In this document: positions 23,872-34,964 of the stretch, in pieces
How the letters are laid out: each line of letters starts with the position of its first letter
How positions within the stretch are numbered: position 1 is the stretch's first letter
Assembly (NCBI RefSeq): GCF_000510645.1
Contig: NZ_KI783301.1
Location: 3,464,136 to 3,528,135, forward strand
DNA: 64,000 nucleotides
Source of the DNA: Thermicanus aegyptius DSM 12793
Lineage (GTDB): Bacteria; Bacillota; Bacilli; Thermicanales; Thermicanaceae
Direction: 5' to 3'
The notes under the pieces: generated by a model
Told to the model about the DNA's origin: nothing
The model's input: the letters and a program-made list of their open reading frames with translations, nothing else
Database searches by the model: none
Translations under genes and position numbers: made by a program

Positions 23872-24008
23872 TCTTATCGAGAGTGGCGGAGGGACTGGCC
23901 CAATGATGCCCGGCAACCGGTTTTAAAAAACGCGGTGCCAAATCCTGCAGAGCTTATGCTCTGAAAGATAAGAGGAGAAACCCCTCTTCTTATCGAGAGG
24001 GGTTTTTT
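23872..24008 (+). promoter_or_regulatory. SAM-I riboswitch (S-box) with terminator
   Basis: The S-box core is clear: paired ends CTTATC (23873-23878) and GATAAG (23967-23972), GAGAGTGGCGGAGGGACTGG, then CCCGGCAACC and GGTGCCAAATCCTGC. It is followed by a strong terminator (CCCCTCT/AGAGGGG, then seven T) at 23978-24008. High SAM should stabilise the aptamer and terminate; low SAM lets transcription continue into metF-metH. Confidence 0.97.
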
Positions 24009-24039
24009 CATGGGCAAAAAGGAGAGGAGATAAAGAAGG

Positions 24040-24930
24040 ATGGGGAAGTTTTTTGAGAAGGTAAGAAAAGGAGAGACGAGCATCGTGGTGGAGCTTGATC
24101 CACCCAAGAACCCGGATTTAAGCCGCTATTTAAGGGGGGCCCATGCTCTTAAAGAGGCAGGAGCCGATGCGATTACAATCGCGGACAATTCCCTCTCCCA
24201 TTCCCGGGTGGCAAATATGGCGGTGGCAAAGCGGCTCCAGGATGAAGTAGGAATCGAGGGAATCGTCCATATCAACTGCAGGGACCGAAACCTTCTCGCA
24301 CAGCAGTCTTATCTCCTCGGTCTTCATGTCCTGGGAATAACGAATCTTCTCATCGTCACCGGAGATCCGGTGAAGATGGGGGATATGCCGCAGACGAAAT
24401 CTCTTTTTGAACTGAATTCCATCGGGCTGATGGAGAAAGTAAAAAAGATGAATGAGGGGATACTCTTTACAGGAGTAAAACAGGAGGAGAGAACCCATTT
24501 CCTATACGGAGGGGCTCTGGCTTCAGGGAAGAATCATATCCCCCATAGGGGCAGAATGATGAAGAAGGTGGAGGCGGGAGCTCGCTTCTTTTTCACCCAA
24601 CCTGTATATAGCCAGGAGGCGATCGAAGCGTTAGGGAAGTTTTCCCGGGAAATGAATCCCGAAATTCCCGTCTTTCTCGGTATCATGCCGATCGTTTCCC
24701 ATAAAAATGCCCTCTTTCTTAAAGGGGTCCCCGGGATCTTCATTCCGGATGAGCATGTGGAGCTTTTTTCTGGTAAAGAGGGAAAAGAGGCGGAACAGGT
24801 AGGAATTGAATTGGCCGATTCCCTGATTCAGTATGGGAAGAAATGGTTTAATGGTTTTTATCTGATTACTCCATATTTACGTTATTCGATCACGGCCGAA
24901 CTGACACGCCGCATAAAGGAGGGAATTTAA
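24040..24930 (+). CDS. metF: 5,10-methylenetetrahydrofolate reductase
   Basis: Makes 5-methyl-THF, the methyl donor for methionine synthase. 296 residues with the MTHFR barrel pattern: VVELDPPKNPD, ADAITIADNS, LIVTGDPVK (flavin/folate region), FFFTQPVYS and GIMPI. It most resembles the C-terminal reductase half of the Bacillus bifunctional YitJ, here as a stand-alone protein. The stop codon abuts the metH start, and both are under the S-box. Confidence 0.92.
   Translation: MGKFFEKVRKGETSIVVELDPPKNPDLSRYLRGAHALKEAGADAITIADNSLSHSRVANMAVAKRLQDEVGIEGIVHINCRDRNLLAQQSYLLGLHVLGITNLLIVTGDPVKMGDMPQTKSLFELNSIGLMEKVKKMNEGILFTGVKQEERTHFLYGGALASGKNHIPHRGRMMKKVEAGARFFFTQPVYSQEAIEALGKFSREMNPEIPVFLGIMPIVSHKNALFLKGVPGIFIPDEHVELFSGKEGKEAEQVGIELADSLIQYGKKWFNGFYLITPYLRYSITAELTRRIKEGI
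24640..24653. promoter_or_regulatory. candidate Noc-binding site
   Basis: TTTTCCCGGGAAAT matches the Noc-binding consensus ATTTCCCGGGAAAT at 13 of 14 positions, centred on CCCGGG. It lies in metF. Similarity to the B. subtilis consensus only; binding not shown. Confidence 0.5.
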
Positions 24931-27900
24931 GTGGCGGTGAAATTGATTGAAGAATTAAAGAAAAGAATTCTCCTCCTGGACGGAGCCATGGGAACGATGA
25001 TTCAGGGAATGGGATTAACCGCAGAGGATTTCGGAGGAGAGGGTTACGAAGGGTGTAATGAAGTATTAAACCTGACAGCCCCGGAGAGGATAAAAGAGAT
25101 TCACCTCTCTTATCTCCAGGCCGGGGCAGATATTATCGAGACCAACACCTTCGGATCAACGGGCCTCGTTCTATCTGAATATGGTTTAAGGAAAAAGGCG
25201 TATGAGATTACCCTGGCCGGGGCCAGAATCGCTCGGGAAGCAGTCAGAATCTATGAAGAAGAAACAGGTAAACATGCTTTCGTAGCCGGATCCATGGGAC
25301 CTACCACGAGGGCTCTATCCGTCACCGGAGGCCTCTCCTTTGATGAATTAACCCGAGAATATAAGGAACAGGCAAAAGCCTTATTGGAGGGGGGAGTAGA
25401 TGCACTCCTGATCGAAACCTCCCAGGATACACTTAACGTAAAGGCGGCAGGAAGAGGGGTCCTAGAGGCGTTCCAAGAGTTCGGCAAGGAAGTGCCGATT
25501 TTCATCTCAGGTACCATCGAACCGACCGGTACGATGCTGGCAGGGCAGAGCATTGATGCCTTTTATACCTCCGTCCAACATCTTCATCCCTTGGCGGTCG
25601 GGATCAACTGCGCTACCGGTCCGGAACAGATGAGGGATCACCTGCGAACCCTCTCCTCTCTAAATCCTCCTTTTACCCTTTGTTATCCCAATGCAGGAAT
25701 GCCGGATGAGGAAGGACATTACCATGAGGAACCGGAATCATTCGCATTAAAGATGGGCGATTTTTTGGAACAGGGATGGGTCCACATCCTCGGAGGGTGT
25801 TGCGGTACCACCCCGGAACATATCCGAGCCTTATCTCATGTGGTCAGAACATATGAACAGGATAAGGAGAGAAAAGAAGAATTTTCCTCGTCTTGCCATA
25901 AAAGGGTTCATGCAGTGGCGGGAATGGAACGGCTTCAATATGATCCAAAGGAGCGGCCTATTTTGGTGGGGGAACGGACCAATGTGATCGGATCGAAGCG
26001 TTTCAGACGTCTCATCGAGGAGGGGAATTATGAAGAGGCGGCGGAAATTGGACGGGACCAGGTAAGGGCAGGTGCCCAGGTGATCGATGTATGCCTGGCG
26101 AACCCGGATTGCGATGAGGGGGAGGATATGGATCGATTTCTATCCTATGCCGTCAAGATCGTTAAATCTCCCTTTATGATCGACTCTACGGATGAGCGGG
26201 TGATTGAACGGGCGTTAAAAAAAATTCAGGGGAAATCGATCATTAATTCCGTCAATCTGGAGGATGGGGAGGATCGAATCAGACGGGTTATTCCCCTCAT
26301 TAAGGAATATGGAGGGGCCCTCGTGGTTGGACTGATAGATGAAAAGGGAATGGGCGTAACCCTGGAGCGGAAGATGGAGATCGCAGGAAGAGCCTATTCC
26401 CTCTTGACGGAGAAGTACGGTATGCCTCCTGAAGACATCCTTTTTGATCCCCTGGTCTTCCCGGCAGCCAGCGGTGATGAAGAATATAAAGGTTCTGCGA
26501 TGGCCACTCTTGATGCAATCACGAAGTTAAAGGAGGAGTTTCCCCACTGCCTGACGATTCTTGGGATCTCCAATGTATCGTTTGGACTTCCTCCGAAAGC
26601 CAGGGAGGTTCTAAATTCCGTTTTTCTCTATGAGGCGACAAAGAGGGGGCTTGATTATGCGATCGTAAATACAGAGAAATTGGTGCGCTATGCCTCCCTT
26701 CGCACAGAGGAAATAGAGATGGCATCCCGTATTCTGTCTTCCTCCGATGGGGATGTTATTGCCCGGTTCGTTTCCCTTTATCGCTATAAAGAAGAACATC
26801 AGGAGACCCAGGAAAAGCTCCCCCTGTTGGAGCGAATTAGCCGGAGAGTCGTAGAAGGGAGAAAGACCGGACTTCTTCAGGATTTGGATGAGGCGCTTCA
26901 AGAGCTTTCCCCATTGGAGATTATTAATGGCCCCCTCATGAAAGGGATGGACGAAGTAGGGAAGCTTTTTAATGAAAATAAATTAATCGTTGCGGAAGTT
27001 CTCCAATCGGCAGAAGTGATGAAGGCGGCGGTCTCTTATTTGCAGGATTTTATGGAAAAGGGGGAAGAGGTGGGGAAAGGGAAGGTGATCCTCGCCACCG
27101 TAAAGGGGGATGTACATGACATCGGCAAGAATCTGGTGGAGATGATCCTGTCAAACAATGGCTACGAGGTGATTAACCTGGGGATCAAAGTTCCATCGGA
27201 AAAACTGATTGAAGCGATTCATGAACACCGTCCCGATTACGTCGGCCTCTCCGGTCTTTTGGTGAAATCAGCCCAGCAGATGTCCTATACGGTACAGGAC
27301 CTAAAGAAGGCGGGCATCTCTCTACCCGTATTAACGGGTGGGGCAGCGCTGACGAAGCGGTTTACGGAGACGAAGATCGCTCCACATTATGATGGACCGG
27401 TCTTTTATGCCAGGGATGCGATGGAAGGACTTTCTCTCTTAAACCGCCTTCATGATCCTCATGAGAGGGAAAAGTTACTCCATACCGTAAAGAAACATGA
27501 AGAAGAGAAAAGGGGTAGTTCTTATGGTGATGAAGGGATCGAAGTAGGGGGAGAGGATAGGGAAGAGAAAGAAAAAAGAGCAGTCATTCTCCATGATCAT
27601 CCGCTCCGGGAAGCTCCTTTTCTTGATCCGGTTACCTTCCATGATTATCCGTTGGAAGAGGTGATCCCCTATCTTAATTGGAATATGCTGTTAGGAAAAC
27701 ATTTGGGACTTCATCAGGGAAGTCCGGAGGAGAAGAGGAGGGACATTCGGAAAAAGGTAGAAGCATTATTGGCTGATGAAAGCGTACGTTCCCGGCTCCG
27801 CCTGAAGGGAAAATATCAATTTTTCCCCGCCTATTCCTCCCAAAATACCATTCACCTTTTGGATGAGAGAAAAGAGAAGGAAGTGGCTCAGTTTACCTTT

Positions 27901-28377
27901 CCCAGACAAAAGAAGGGAAGTTACCTCTCCATTGCAGACTTCATTCGCCCTTACCCCGACGGAGACTCTCGCTTTGACTCCATGGCTCTGTTCGTGGTTA
28001 CTTGTGGAGAAGGGATTCGAGAGTGGAGTGAAGCACTGAAAAAAGAGGGGGAATATTTTATCTCTTACACGGTACAAGCGCTCGCCTTGGAGCTGGCAGA
28101 AGCGTTTGCAGAAAGGCTGCATCATCAGATCCGCAGGGACTGGGGAATAGATGAAGATCTCCCAATGCAAGAGATTTTGGCGGCCAAGTATGAGGGATGC
28201 AGATACTCCTTTGGTTATCCGGCTTGCCCAAACCTTGAAGATCAGCGCGTTCTTTTCAAAGTTCTTAAACCGGAGGAAATCGGGGTAAAACTTACTGAAG
28301 CGGATATGATGGAGCCGGAAGCTTCGGTGTCGGCGATTGTGGTCTCCCATCCTAAAGCACGCTATTTTGCCGTTTGA
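24931..28377 (+). CDS. metH: cobalamin-dependent methionine synthase
   Basis: Transfers methyl from methyl-THF to homocysteine through cobalamin. 1148 residues in four modules: homocysteine domain with zinc cysteines at VGINCATG and GGCCGTTPEH (about 290); pterin-binding domain from about 345 (RPILVGERTNVIGSKRF); cobalamin cap and B12 domain with DVHDIGKN, whose H729 is the lower cobalt ligand; and a C-terminal reactivation domain with RYSFGYPACP. GTG start directly after the metF stop. SAM controls it through the upstream riboswitch. Confidence 0.97.
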   Translation: MAVKLIEELKKRILLLDGAMGTMIQGMGLTAEDFGGEGYEGCNEVLNLTAPERIKEIHLSYLQAGADIIETNTFGSTGLVLSEYGLRKKAYEITLAGARIAREAVRIYEEETGKHAFVAGSMGPTTRALSVTGGLSFDELTREYKEQAKALLEGGVDALLIETSQDTLNVKAAGRGVLEAFQEFGKEVPIFISGTIEPTGTMLAGQSIDAFYTSVQHLHPLAVGINCATGPEQMRDHLRTLSSLNPPFTLCYPNAGMPDEEGHYHEEPESFALKMGDFLEQGWVHILGGCCGTTPEHIRALSHVVRTYEQDKERKEEFSSSCHKRVHAVAGMERLQYDPKERPILVGERTNVIGSKRFRRLIEEGNYEEAAEIGRDQVRAGAQVIDVCLANPDCDEGEDMDRFLSYAVKIVKSPFMIDSTDERVIERALKKIQGKSIINSVNLEDGEDRIRRVIPLIKEYGGALVVGLIDEKGMGVTLERKMEIAGRAYSLLTEKYGMPPEDILFDPLVFPAASGDEEYKGSAMATLDAITKLKEEFPHCLTILGISNVSFGLPPKAREVLNSVFLYEATKRGLDYAIVNTEKLVRYASLRTEEIEMASRILSSSDGDVIARFVSLYRYKEEHQETQEKLPLLERISRRVVEGRKTGLLQDLDEALQELSPLEIINGPLMKGMDEVGKLFNENKLIVAEVLQSAEVMKAAVSYLQDFMEKGEEVGKGKVILATVKGDVHDIGKNLVEMILSNNGYEVINLGIKVPSEKLIEAIHEHRPDYVGLSGLLVKSAQQMSYTVQDLKKAGISLPVLTGGAALTKRFTETKIAPHYDGPVFYARDAMEGLSLLNRLHDPHEREKLLHTVKKHEEEKRGSSYGDEGIEVGGEDREEKEKRAVILHDHPLREAPFLDPVTFHDYPLEEVIPYLNWNMLLGKHLGLHQGSPEEKRRDIRKKVEALLADESVRSRLRLKGKYQFFPAYSSQNTIHLLDERKEKEVAQFTFPRQKKGSYLSIADFIRPYPDGDSRFDSMALFVVTCGEGIREWSEALKKEGEYFISYTVQALALELAEAFAERLHHQIRRDWGIDEDLPMQEILAAKYEGCRYSFGYPACPNLEDQRVLFKVLKPEEIGVKLTEADMMEPEASVSAIVVSHPKARYFAV

Positions 28378-28566
28378 TTTCTGCTTTTGTATGATGTTCA
28401 ACCTCTATTTGCCGGGGGTAGGATTTTTTGAAGCTTCTCCATGATCAGAGATGGAACCTTCCATGAAAGAAGATTTAGAAGATGAGATCGATCCAAATCT
28501 CTCCTCATAACGGGAAAGCATTTACCTTCTCCTTTGTTTCCACCGACAGGTTTAGTATTCGCCTCC

Positions 28567-28595
28567 TTGACGTAGCTTATAGGCAGTGCTACACT
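28567..28595 (+). promoter_or_regulatory. sigma-A promoter of guaB
   Basis: TTGACG (28567-28572), 17-bp spacer, TACACT (28590-28595), 45 bp upstream of the guaB start. The rest of the metH-guaB gap (28378-28566) shows nothing further I can name. Confidence 0.75.
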
Positions 28596-28636
28596 TTCAA
28601 TAACTTTGAAAGGTAAAGAGAAGGAGGCAGGTATAA

Positions 28637-30100
<1,464 letters not shown>

Positions 30101-30162
30101 TCGTTCCACATCGATTATAGAAAATGAACATGTATGAGAATCGTGGAGATCTTTTGCAAAAA

Positions 30163-30189
30163 ACCAGGGAGATTTTACCCTGTTTTTTT
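30163..30189 (+). terminator. terminator after guaB
   Basis: CAGGG, 8-base loop, CCCTG, then seven T. Lies between guaB and dacA. Confidence 0.75.
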
Positions 30190-30241
30190 GTTTTCCCCCC
30201 TATGTTACAATGACCATGAATAAAAGTAGGAGGAAGAGGAG

Positions 30242-31576
30242 ATGCAGTGCACAGATAGAAAATCCAAACATAAAAAAATCGTACTTACCCTACTCAGTAT
30301 TTTTCTCATCGCCATGGGAATATCCTCTCTCCCTTTTTCAGTGAAAGCGGCGGCTCCTAATCTGGCATTAGAGGTAAAATCCGCGATTCTGGTAGAGGCG
30401 AGCACGGGAAAAGTTCTTTTTGAGATGAATGCTAAGGAGCCGTTTGCTCCGGCAAGCATGACGAAAATGATGACCGAGTATTTAATCCTTGATGCGATAA
30501 AGAATGGGAAACTTTCATGGGATGATGTGGCAACCGCGGATGATTATGTCTACTTCATGGGAAAAAACGGTGGTTCCAGGGTTTTTATCAATAAAGGGGA
30601 AAAAAGAACGGTTCGGGAACTCTTTAGCGCCATGGCCATTTATTCGGCGAACGATGCCACCGTTATGTTGGCGCAATTGTTGGCCGGGAGTGAAACGGCC
30701 TTCGTTCAGATGATGAATGAAAAAGCAAAAGAGTTCGGAATGAAGAATACCCACTTCGTGACGGCCTCAGGGTATCCTGAGGATTTATTAAAAGAGTATC
30801 GACCCCAGATTGAGGGAAAACAACTCATGTCCGCAGAGGATGCCGCCATTCTGGGGCTAAGACTGATCACCGACCATCCCGAGGTGACACAGTTTACTTC
30901 CGTTCCGTTTGCGAAATTTAGGGAGGGTCAGAAAGATGAGATCTCCATGCGCAACTGGAATCTTCTTCTTCCCGGTCTGAAATATGCATATGAAGGGGCG
31001 GATGGTTTAAAAACAGGCCACACGACGGAAGCAAAATGGAGTTTCACCGCGACGGCAAAACGGGGCAATATGCGCCTGATCGCCGTTGTGATGGGGGCGG
31101 AAACGGAGGATAAACGGTTTCAGGAGACGATTAAGCTCTTCGATTATGGGTTTAATAATTTCCAATTGACACAAATCCTTCCTTCCGGAGCAACCGTACC
31201 AGGACATGAAGAGGCAAGCGTATCGAAAGGGAAAGAAAGAACGGTGAAGATGGTTACCGCGGCCCCCTATATGGATGTAACGCGGAAAGGAGAAACGGCA
31301 GCCCTCTTTGACATGCAGGTGACGGAAGATCCTTCTTTGCTGGTGGCTCCCATTAAGAAAGGGGATCGGGTAGGGACCCTTAAAGTAACGTATAAGGGAA
31401 AAGAGCCGTTCCGCTACCTCACCCCGGAAGAGGAGAAGAAGGCGGAAAAAGCGTTGGTCGCGGGAACCGACGTGGAGAAGGGCGGATTTATCCAGCTTTT
31501 CTTCCGGGCCATCTTTGATTTCATCGGCAATCTCTTCCATCAGATGGTCCAAATGATCGGTGGATGGTTCCGATAA
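30242..31576 (+). CDS. dacA: D-alanyl-D-alanine carboxypeptidase (PBP5)
   Basis: Removes the terminal D-Ala from peptidoglycan stem peptides. 444 residues: signal peptide cut near VKA-AAP, then the three penicillin-binding motifs SMTK (72-75), SAN (135-137) and KTG (257-259), a PBP5 C-terminal beta domain, and an amphipathic C-terminal anchor (FIQLFFRAIFDFIGNLF). ATG follows AGGAGG. Order dacA-pdxS-pdxT-serS matches B. subtilis. Confidence 0.96.
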   Translation: MQCTDRKSKHKKIVLTLLSIFLIAMGISSLPFSVKAAAPNLALEVKSAILVEASTGKVLFEMNAKEPFAPASMTKMMTEYLILDAIKNGKLSWDDVATADDYVYFMGKNGGSRVFINKGEKRTVRELFSAMAIYSANDATVMLAQLLAGSETAFVQMMNEKAKEFGMKNTHFVTASGYPEDLLKEYRPQIEGKQLMSAEDAAILGLRLITDHPEVTQFTSVPFAKFREGQKDEISMRNWNLLLPGLKYAYEGADGLKTGHTTEAKWSFTATAKRGNMRLIAVVMGAETEDKRFQETIKLFDYGFNNFQLTQILPSGATVPGHEEASVSKGKERTVKMVTAAPYMDVTRKGETAALFDMQVTEDPSLLVAPIKKGDRVGTLKVTYKGKEPFRYLTPEEEKKAEKALVAGTDVEKGGFIQLFFRAIFDFIGNLFHQMVQMIGGWFR

Positions 31577-31688
31577 GTAAGGGCAGGATTTCACGCATCG
31601 GGATTGTAGTTTTGATGCGAATGCGCTACAATTTAGGGAGACTTTGTTAAATCAGAACGAGGTACAGAAATCTAGGAGGAGTCGTAAG

Positions 31689-32573
31689 ATGAGTCAGATA
31701 GGAACAGACCGGGTAAAACGGGGCATGGCGGAGATGCAAAAGGGCGGCGTCATCATGGACGTGGTGAACGCGGAGCAGGCGAAAATCGCTGAAGCGGCCG
31801 GAGCCGTAGCGGTAATGGCTTTGGAGAGGGTTCCTGCCGACATTCGTGCGGCCGGAGGAGTTGCCCGGATGGCGGATCCTTCCGTGATTGAGGAAGTGAT
31901 GAAGGCCGTCTCCATTCCTGTTATGGCGAAGGCGAGGATCGGTCATTTCGTAGAGGCACGCATCCTGGAGGCTTTAGGGGTTGATTACATTGACGAAAGT
32001 GAAGTTCTTACCCCTGCCGATGAACAATTTCATATAAACAAAAAAGAATTTACCGTTCCCTTTGTTTGTGGTGCAAGAGATTTAGGGGAAGCGCTCCGTC
32101 GCATCGGAGAAGGGGCCTCCATGATCCGGACCAAAGGAGAACCGGGTACCGGAAACGTGGTAGAGGCGGTTCGCCATATGCGTTTGATTCAAAGCCAAAT
32201 ACGCAAAGTACAATCGATGTCCTACGATGAGTTAATGACGGAGGCGAAGAAATTGGGAGCTCCTTATGAATTGCTGGAACAGGTCCACAAATATGGACAT
32301 CTTCCCGTCGTCAACTTCGCTGCCGGAGGAATCGCCACGCCTGCAGACGCAGCATTGATGATGAATTTGGGTGCAGACGGCATCTTCGTGGGATCCGGCA
32401 TCTTTAAATCGGAAAATCCGGAAAAAGTGGCACGGGCGATTGTTGAAGCGACCACCCACTACCAAGATTACGACCTCATTGCCAAGCTTTCCAAGAACCT
32501 CGGAATGCCCATGAAGGGGATCGAGATTTCTACCCTGGAAGTGAAGGATCGTATGGCGGAGCGGGGATGGTAA
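31689..32573 (+). CDS. pdxS: pyridoxal 5'-phosphate synthase, PdxS subunit
   Basis: Synthase subunit that builds PLP from ribose 5-phosphate, glyceraldehyde 3-phosphate and ammonia. 294 residues with the two catalytic lysines in [10 protein letters not shown] and [13 protein letters not shown] at 31689 follows TAGGAGGAG. The pdxT gene follows within a few bases. Confidence 0.97.
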   Translation: MSQIGTDRVKRGMAEMQKGGVIMDVVNAEQAKIAEAAGAVAVMALERVPADIRAAGGVARMADPSVIEEVMKAVSIPVMAKARIGHFVEARILEALGVDYIDESEVLTPADEQFHINKKEFTVPFVCGARDLGEALRRIGEGASMIRTKGEPGTGNVVEAVRHMRLIQSQIRKVQSMSYDELMTEAKKLGAPYELLEQVHKYGHLPVVNFAAGGIATPADAALMMNLGADGIFVGSGIFKSENPEKVARAIVEATTHYQDYDLIAKLSKNLGMPMKGIEISTLEVKDRMAERGW

Positions 32574-32576
32574 GTG

Positions 32577-33164
32577 ATGAAAGTAGGCGTTTTAGCCCTT
32601 CAGGGGGCGGTGTCGGAGCATGTGGGAGCCCTTCAGGCTTCCGGAGCCGAGGCGGTGGTGGTAAAAAAAACGGAACAACTAAACGATCTTGACGGTCTCA
32701 TTCTCCCTGGCGGAGAGAGCACCACCATGGGCCGTCTGATGAACCTTTATGGATTTGTGGAGAAAATCAAAGAATTTCATCAAGAAGGGAAGCCCATTTT
32801 CGGCACCTGCGCAGGTCTGATCCTTCTTGCCAAAGAGATCCGGGGAGAGGGAAAAAATCACCTTGGTCTGATGAATATCCAGGTGGAAAGGAATGCCTTT
32901 GGACGTCAACGGGAAAGCTTTGAAACAGAATTGATGCTTCCCGGGGTAGCCAATCACTTTCTTGCGGTCTTTATCCGTGCCCCCTATGTGACGGAGGTGA
33001 GAGGGGAAGCCCGGGTGTTGGGAAAATATCAGGATAAGATCGTTGCGGTAGAAGAGGGAACGCTACTTGCCACCGCATTCCATCCTGAATTGACAGAGGA
33101 TTATCGTCTTCATCGCTATTTCTTGCAAAAGGTGAAAGAAGCCAAAGAGAGACGTACGCAATAA
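32577..33164 (+). CDS. pdxT: pyridoxal 5'-phosphate synthase glutaminase PdxT
   Basis: Glutamine amidotransferase that feeds ammonia to PdxS. 195 residues with LPGGESTTMGRL, nucleophile cysteine in GTCAGLILLA and the His/Glu pair in AFHPELTED. A GTG at 32574 also exists; the ATG at 32577 (MKVGVLALQGAVSEH) is the family start. Confidence 0.96.
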   Translation: MKVGVLALQGAVSEHVGALQASGAEAVVVKKTEQLNDLDGLILPGGESTTMGRLMNLYGFVEKIKEFHQEGKPIFGTCAGLILLAKEIRGEGKNHLGLMNIQVERNAFGRQRESFETELMLPGVANHFLAVFIRAPYVTEVRGEARVLGKYQDKIVAVEEGTLLATAFHPELTEDYRLHRYFLQKVKEAKERRTQ

Positions 33165-33184
33165 GCTGGAAGAATCGATTCAGA

Positions 33185-33417
33185 CGATGATAGGGGAAGT
33201 AGGGGAAAGACCAGGCAGAGAGAGGCGGTGGTCGGTGAAAACCGCACCGGTCTTTTTTCCGAAAATCCACCCTGGAGTAGATCAGGGGGCGTCGGTAGGC
33301 GTGAACCTGATCCGGAGAGTCCGTTATCCTTTAGAAGCAGGGCCGTATCGGGCGGCCAATTTGGGTGGCAACGCGGGTGTACTCTCGTCCCATGGAGAAG
33401 GGGGAGAGTATTTTTTT
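33185..33417 (+). promoter_or_regulatory. T-box leader of serS
   Basis: tRNA-sensing leader. Stem I contains AGTA (33198-33201), AGAGAG and GGTGAAAACC; the T-box itself is TGGGTGGCAACGCGG (33362-33376); a terminator (ACTCTC/GAGAGT plus seven T) is at 33380-33417. The likely specifier opposite the AGTA bulge is UCC (33266-33268) followed by A, a serine codon. Uncharged tRNA-Ser should favour read-through into serS. Confidence 0.93.
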
Positions 33418-33477
33418 ATGAATATCAAAAACCGTTTAAAAGCAGGAAAAAATGTATCGTGAAGGGAGACTTAGGAC

Positions 33478-34740
33478 ATGCTCGATATTTCTTTTATCCG
33501 AGAGAATGTTGATCTCATCAAGGAGACGGCCCGCAACAAGGGAGTCGACGTCGATGTGGATCGCTTGGTTCTCGTAGATGGGCGGCGAAGGGAATTGATT
33601 CAAAGTGTGGAGCGGTTGCAACAAGAACGTAACGCCAATTCAAAGTTGGTCAAAAGTGCTAAGGGGGAAGAAAAGGATCGTCTCATCGAACGAACAAAAG
33701 GAATCAACCAGCAAATAAAAGAGTTGGAGGCGGAGTTGGAAAAGGTGATGACCGAGTATCAGGAACTGATGCTTCGCGTCCCGAACCCCCCTACTCCGGA
33801 CACCCCGGTAGGCGAAGATGACTCGGATAATGTAGAGGTGAAGCGGGTAGGGGAACCTCCTCAATTTCCCTTTACCCCCCGAAACCATGTAGAACTGATG
33901 GAGATGCACCGAATGGTGGATATTGAGCGAGGCGTGAAAGTGGCGGGGAGCCGTTCATACTACCTCATCAATGACGGCGCCCTTCTCCACCGGGCCGTCA
34001 TTCAATTTGCCCTGGATCAACTGGGAAAGAAGGGATTTACCCCGATGGTTGTTCCTGTCCTGGTCAATGAGATGGCGTTGGTGGGGACTGGGTACTTTCC
34101 CTTAGGAGCGGAGCAGACCTATCATGTGGAGAAGGAGGATAAATACCTGGTGGGGACGGCGGAGGTTTCCCTTGCTTCTTACCATTATGGGGAAATTTTA
34201 ACGGAAGGAGAACTGCCGAAGCGGTACGCCGGAGTCTCCGATTGCTTCCGCAGGGAAGTGGGATCGGCGGGACGGGATGTATTCGGGTTATACCGGGTTC
34301 ATCAGTTCTCAAAGGTGGAGCAGGTAATCATCTGTCGGAACGATGAGGAGGAATCGAAGCGCCTTCATTACGAACTCCTACAGAATGCGGAAGAGATCCT
34401 GCAGGGCTTGGAGCTTCCCTACCGTGTGGTACAGGTATGCACAGGTGACATGGGGCAAGGACAGATTCGAAAACATGATATAGAAACCTGGATGCCTTCC
34501 CGGGGCAATTACGGGGAAACCCATTCCTGTTCCACATTTCACGATTTCCAGGCCCGCCGCCTCAAACTAAGGTACCGGGAGGATAACGGGGAGCTAAAAT
34601 ATTGCCATACCTTAAACAATACTGCGATTGCCTCCCCCCGCATCCTTATCGCTTTATTGGAAAATCATCAGACTGAGGATGGAAGGATTCGAATTCCGGA
34701 AGCCCTACAGCCCTACATGGGAAAAGAATTTATCGGTTGA
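33478..34740 (+). CDS. serS: seryl-tRNA synthetase
   Basis: Class II synthetase charging tRNA-Ser. 420 residues: N-terminal coiled-coil arm (about 30-110) that holds the long variable arm, motif 2 at FRREVGSAGRDVFGLYRVHQF and motif 3 at NNTAIASPRILIALLE. ATG at 33478, controlled by the T-box leader. Confidence 0.98.
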   Translation: MLDISFIRENVDLIKETARNKGVDVDVDRLVLVDGRRRELIQSVERLQQERNANSKLVKSAKGEEKDRLIERTKGINQQIKELEAELEKVMTEYQELMLRVPNPPTPDTPVGEDDSDNVEVKRVGEPPQFPFTPRNHVELMEMHRMVDIERGVKVAGSRSYYLINDGALLHRAVIQFALDQLGKKGFTPMVVPVLVNEMALVGTGYFPLGAEQTYHVEKEDKYLVGTAEVSLASYHYGEILTEGELPKRYAGVSDCFRREVGSAGRDVFGLYRVHQFSKVEQVIICRNDEEESKRLHYELLQNAEEILQGLELPYRVVQVCTGDMGQGQIRKHDIETWMPSRGNYGETHSCSTFHDFQARRLKLRYREDNGELKYCHTLNNTAIASPRILIALLENHQTEDGRIRIPEALQPYMGKEFIG

Positions 34741-34765
34741 TCCCCTGAACAATCCATTCTGCGAA

Positions 34766-34796
34766 AAGACCTGCCTAATTATTTAGGCAGGTCTTT
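34766..34796 (+). terminator. terminator after serS
   Basis: Perfect 12-bp stem AGACCTGCCTAA/TTAGGCAGGTCT with loop TTAT, followed by TTTG. Confidence 0.88.
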
Positions 34797-34838
34797 GTCA
34801 TAAAAAGTGTTTTCAAAAAATATTATAGATTAACCGTA

Positions 34839-34868
34839 TTGACAAGATTGCATTATTGATGGTAATAT
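34839..34868 (+). promoter_or_regulatory. sigma-A promoter, now upstream of the IS
   Basis: TTGACA (34839-34844), 18-bp spacer, TAATAT (34863-34868). It points right and lies just outside the left end of the IS element; it is probably the original opp operon promoter. Confidence 0.6.
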
Positions 34869-34964
34869 TTATAACAAATTTAGAAAATATGAATCTTCGA
34901 ATTTCTCATGTTGTTAACAAAATACATAATACGTTATACATAATGGACCTCGGAAATAATAGGA

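Noticed and set aside
33187..33462. Open frames in the pdxT-serS gap
   Set aside because: The sequence is fully explained by the T-box leader and its terminator.
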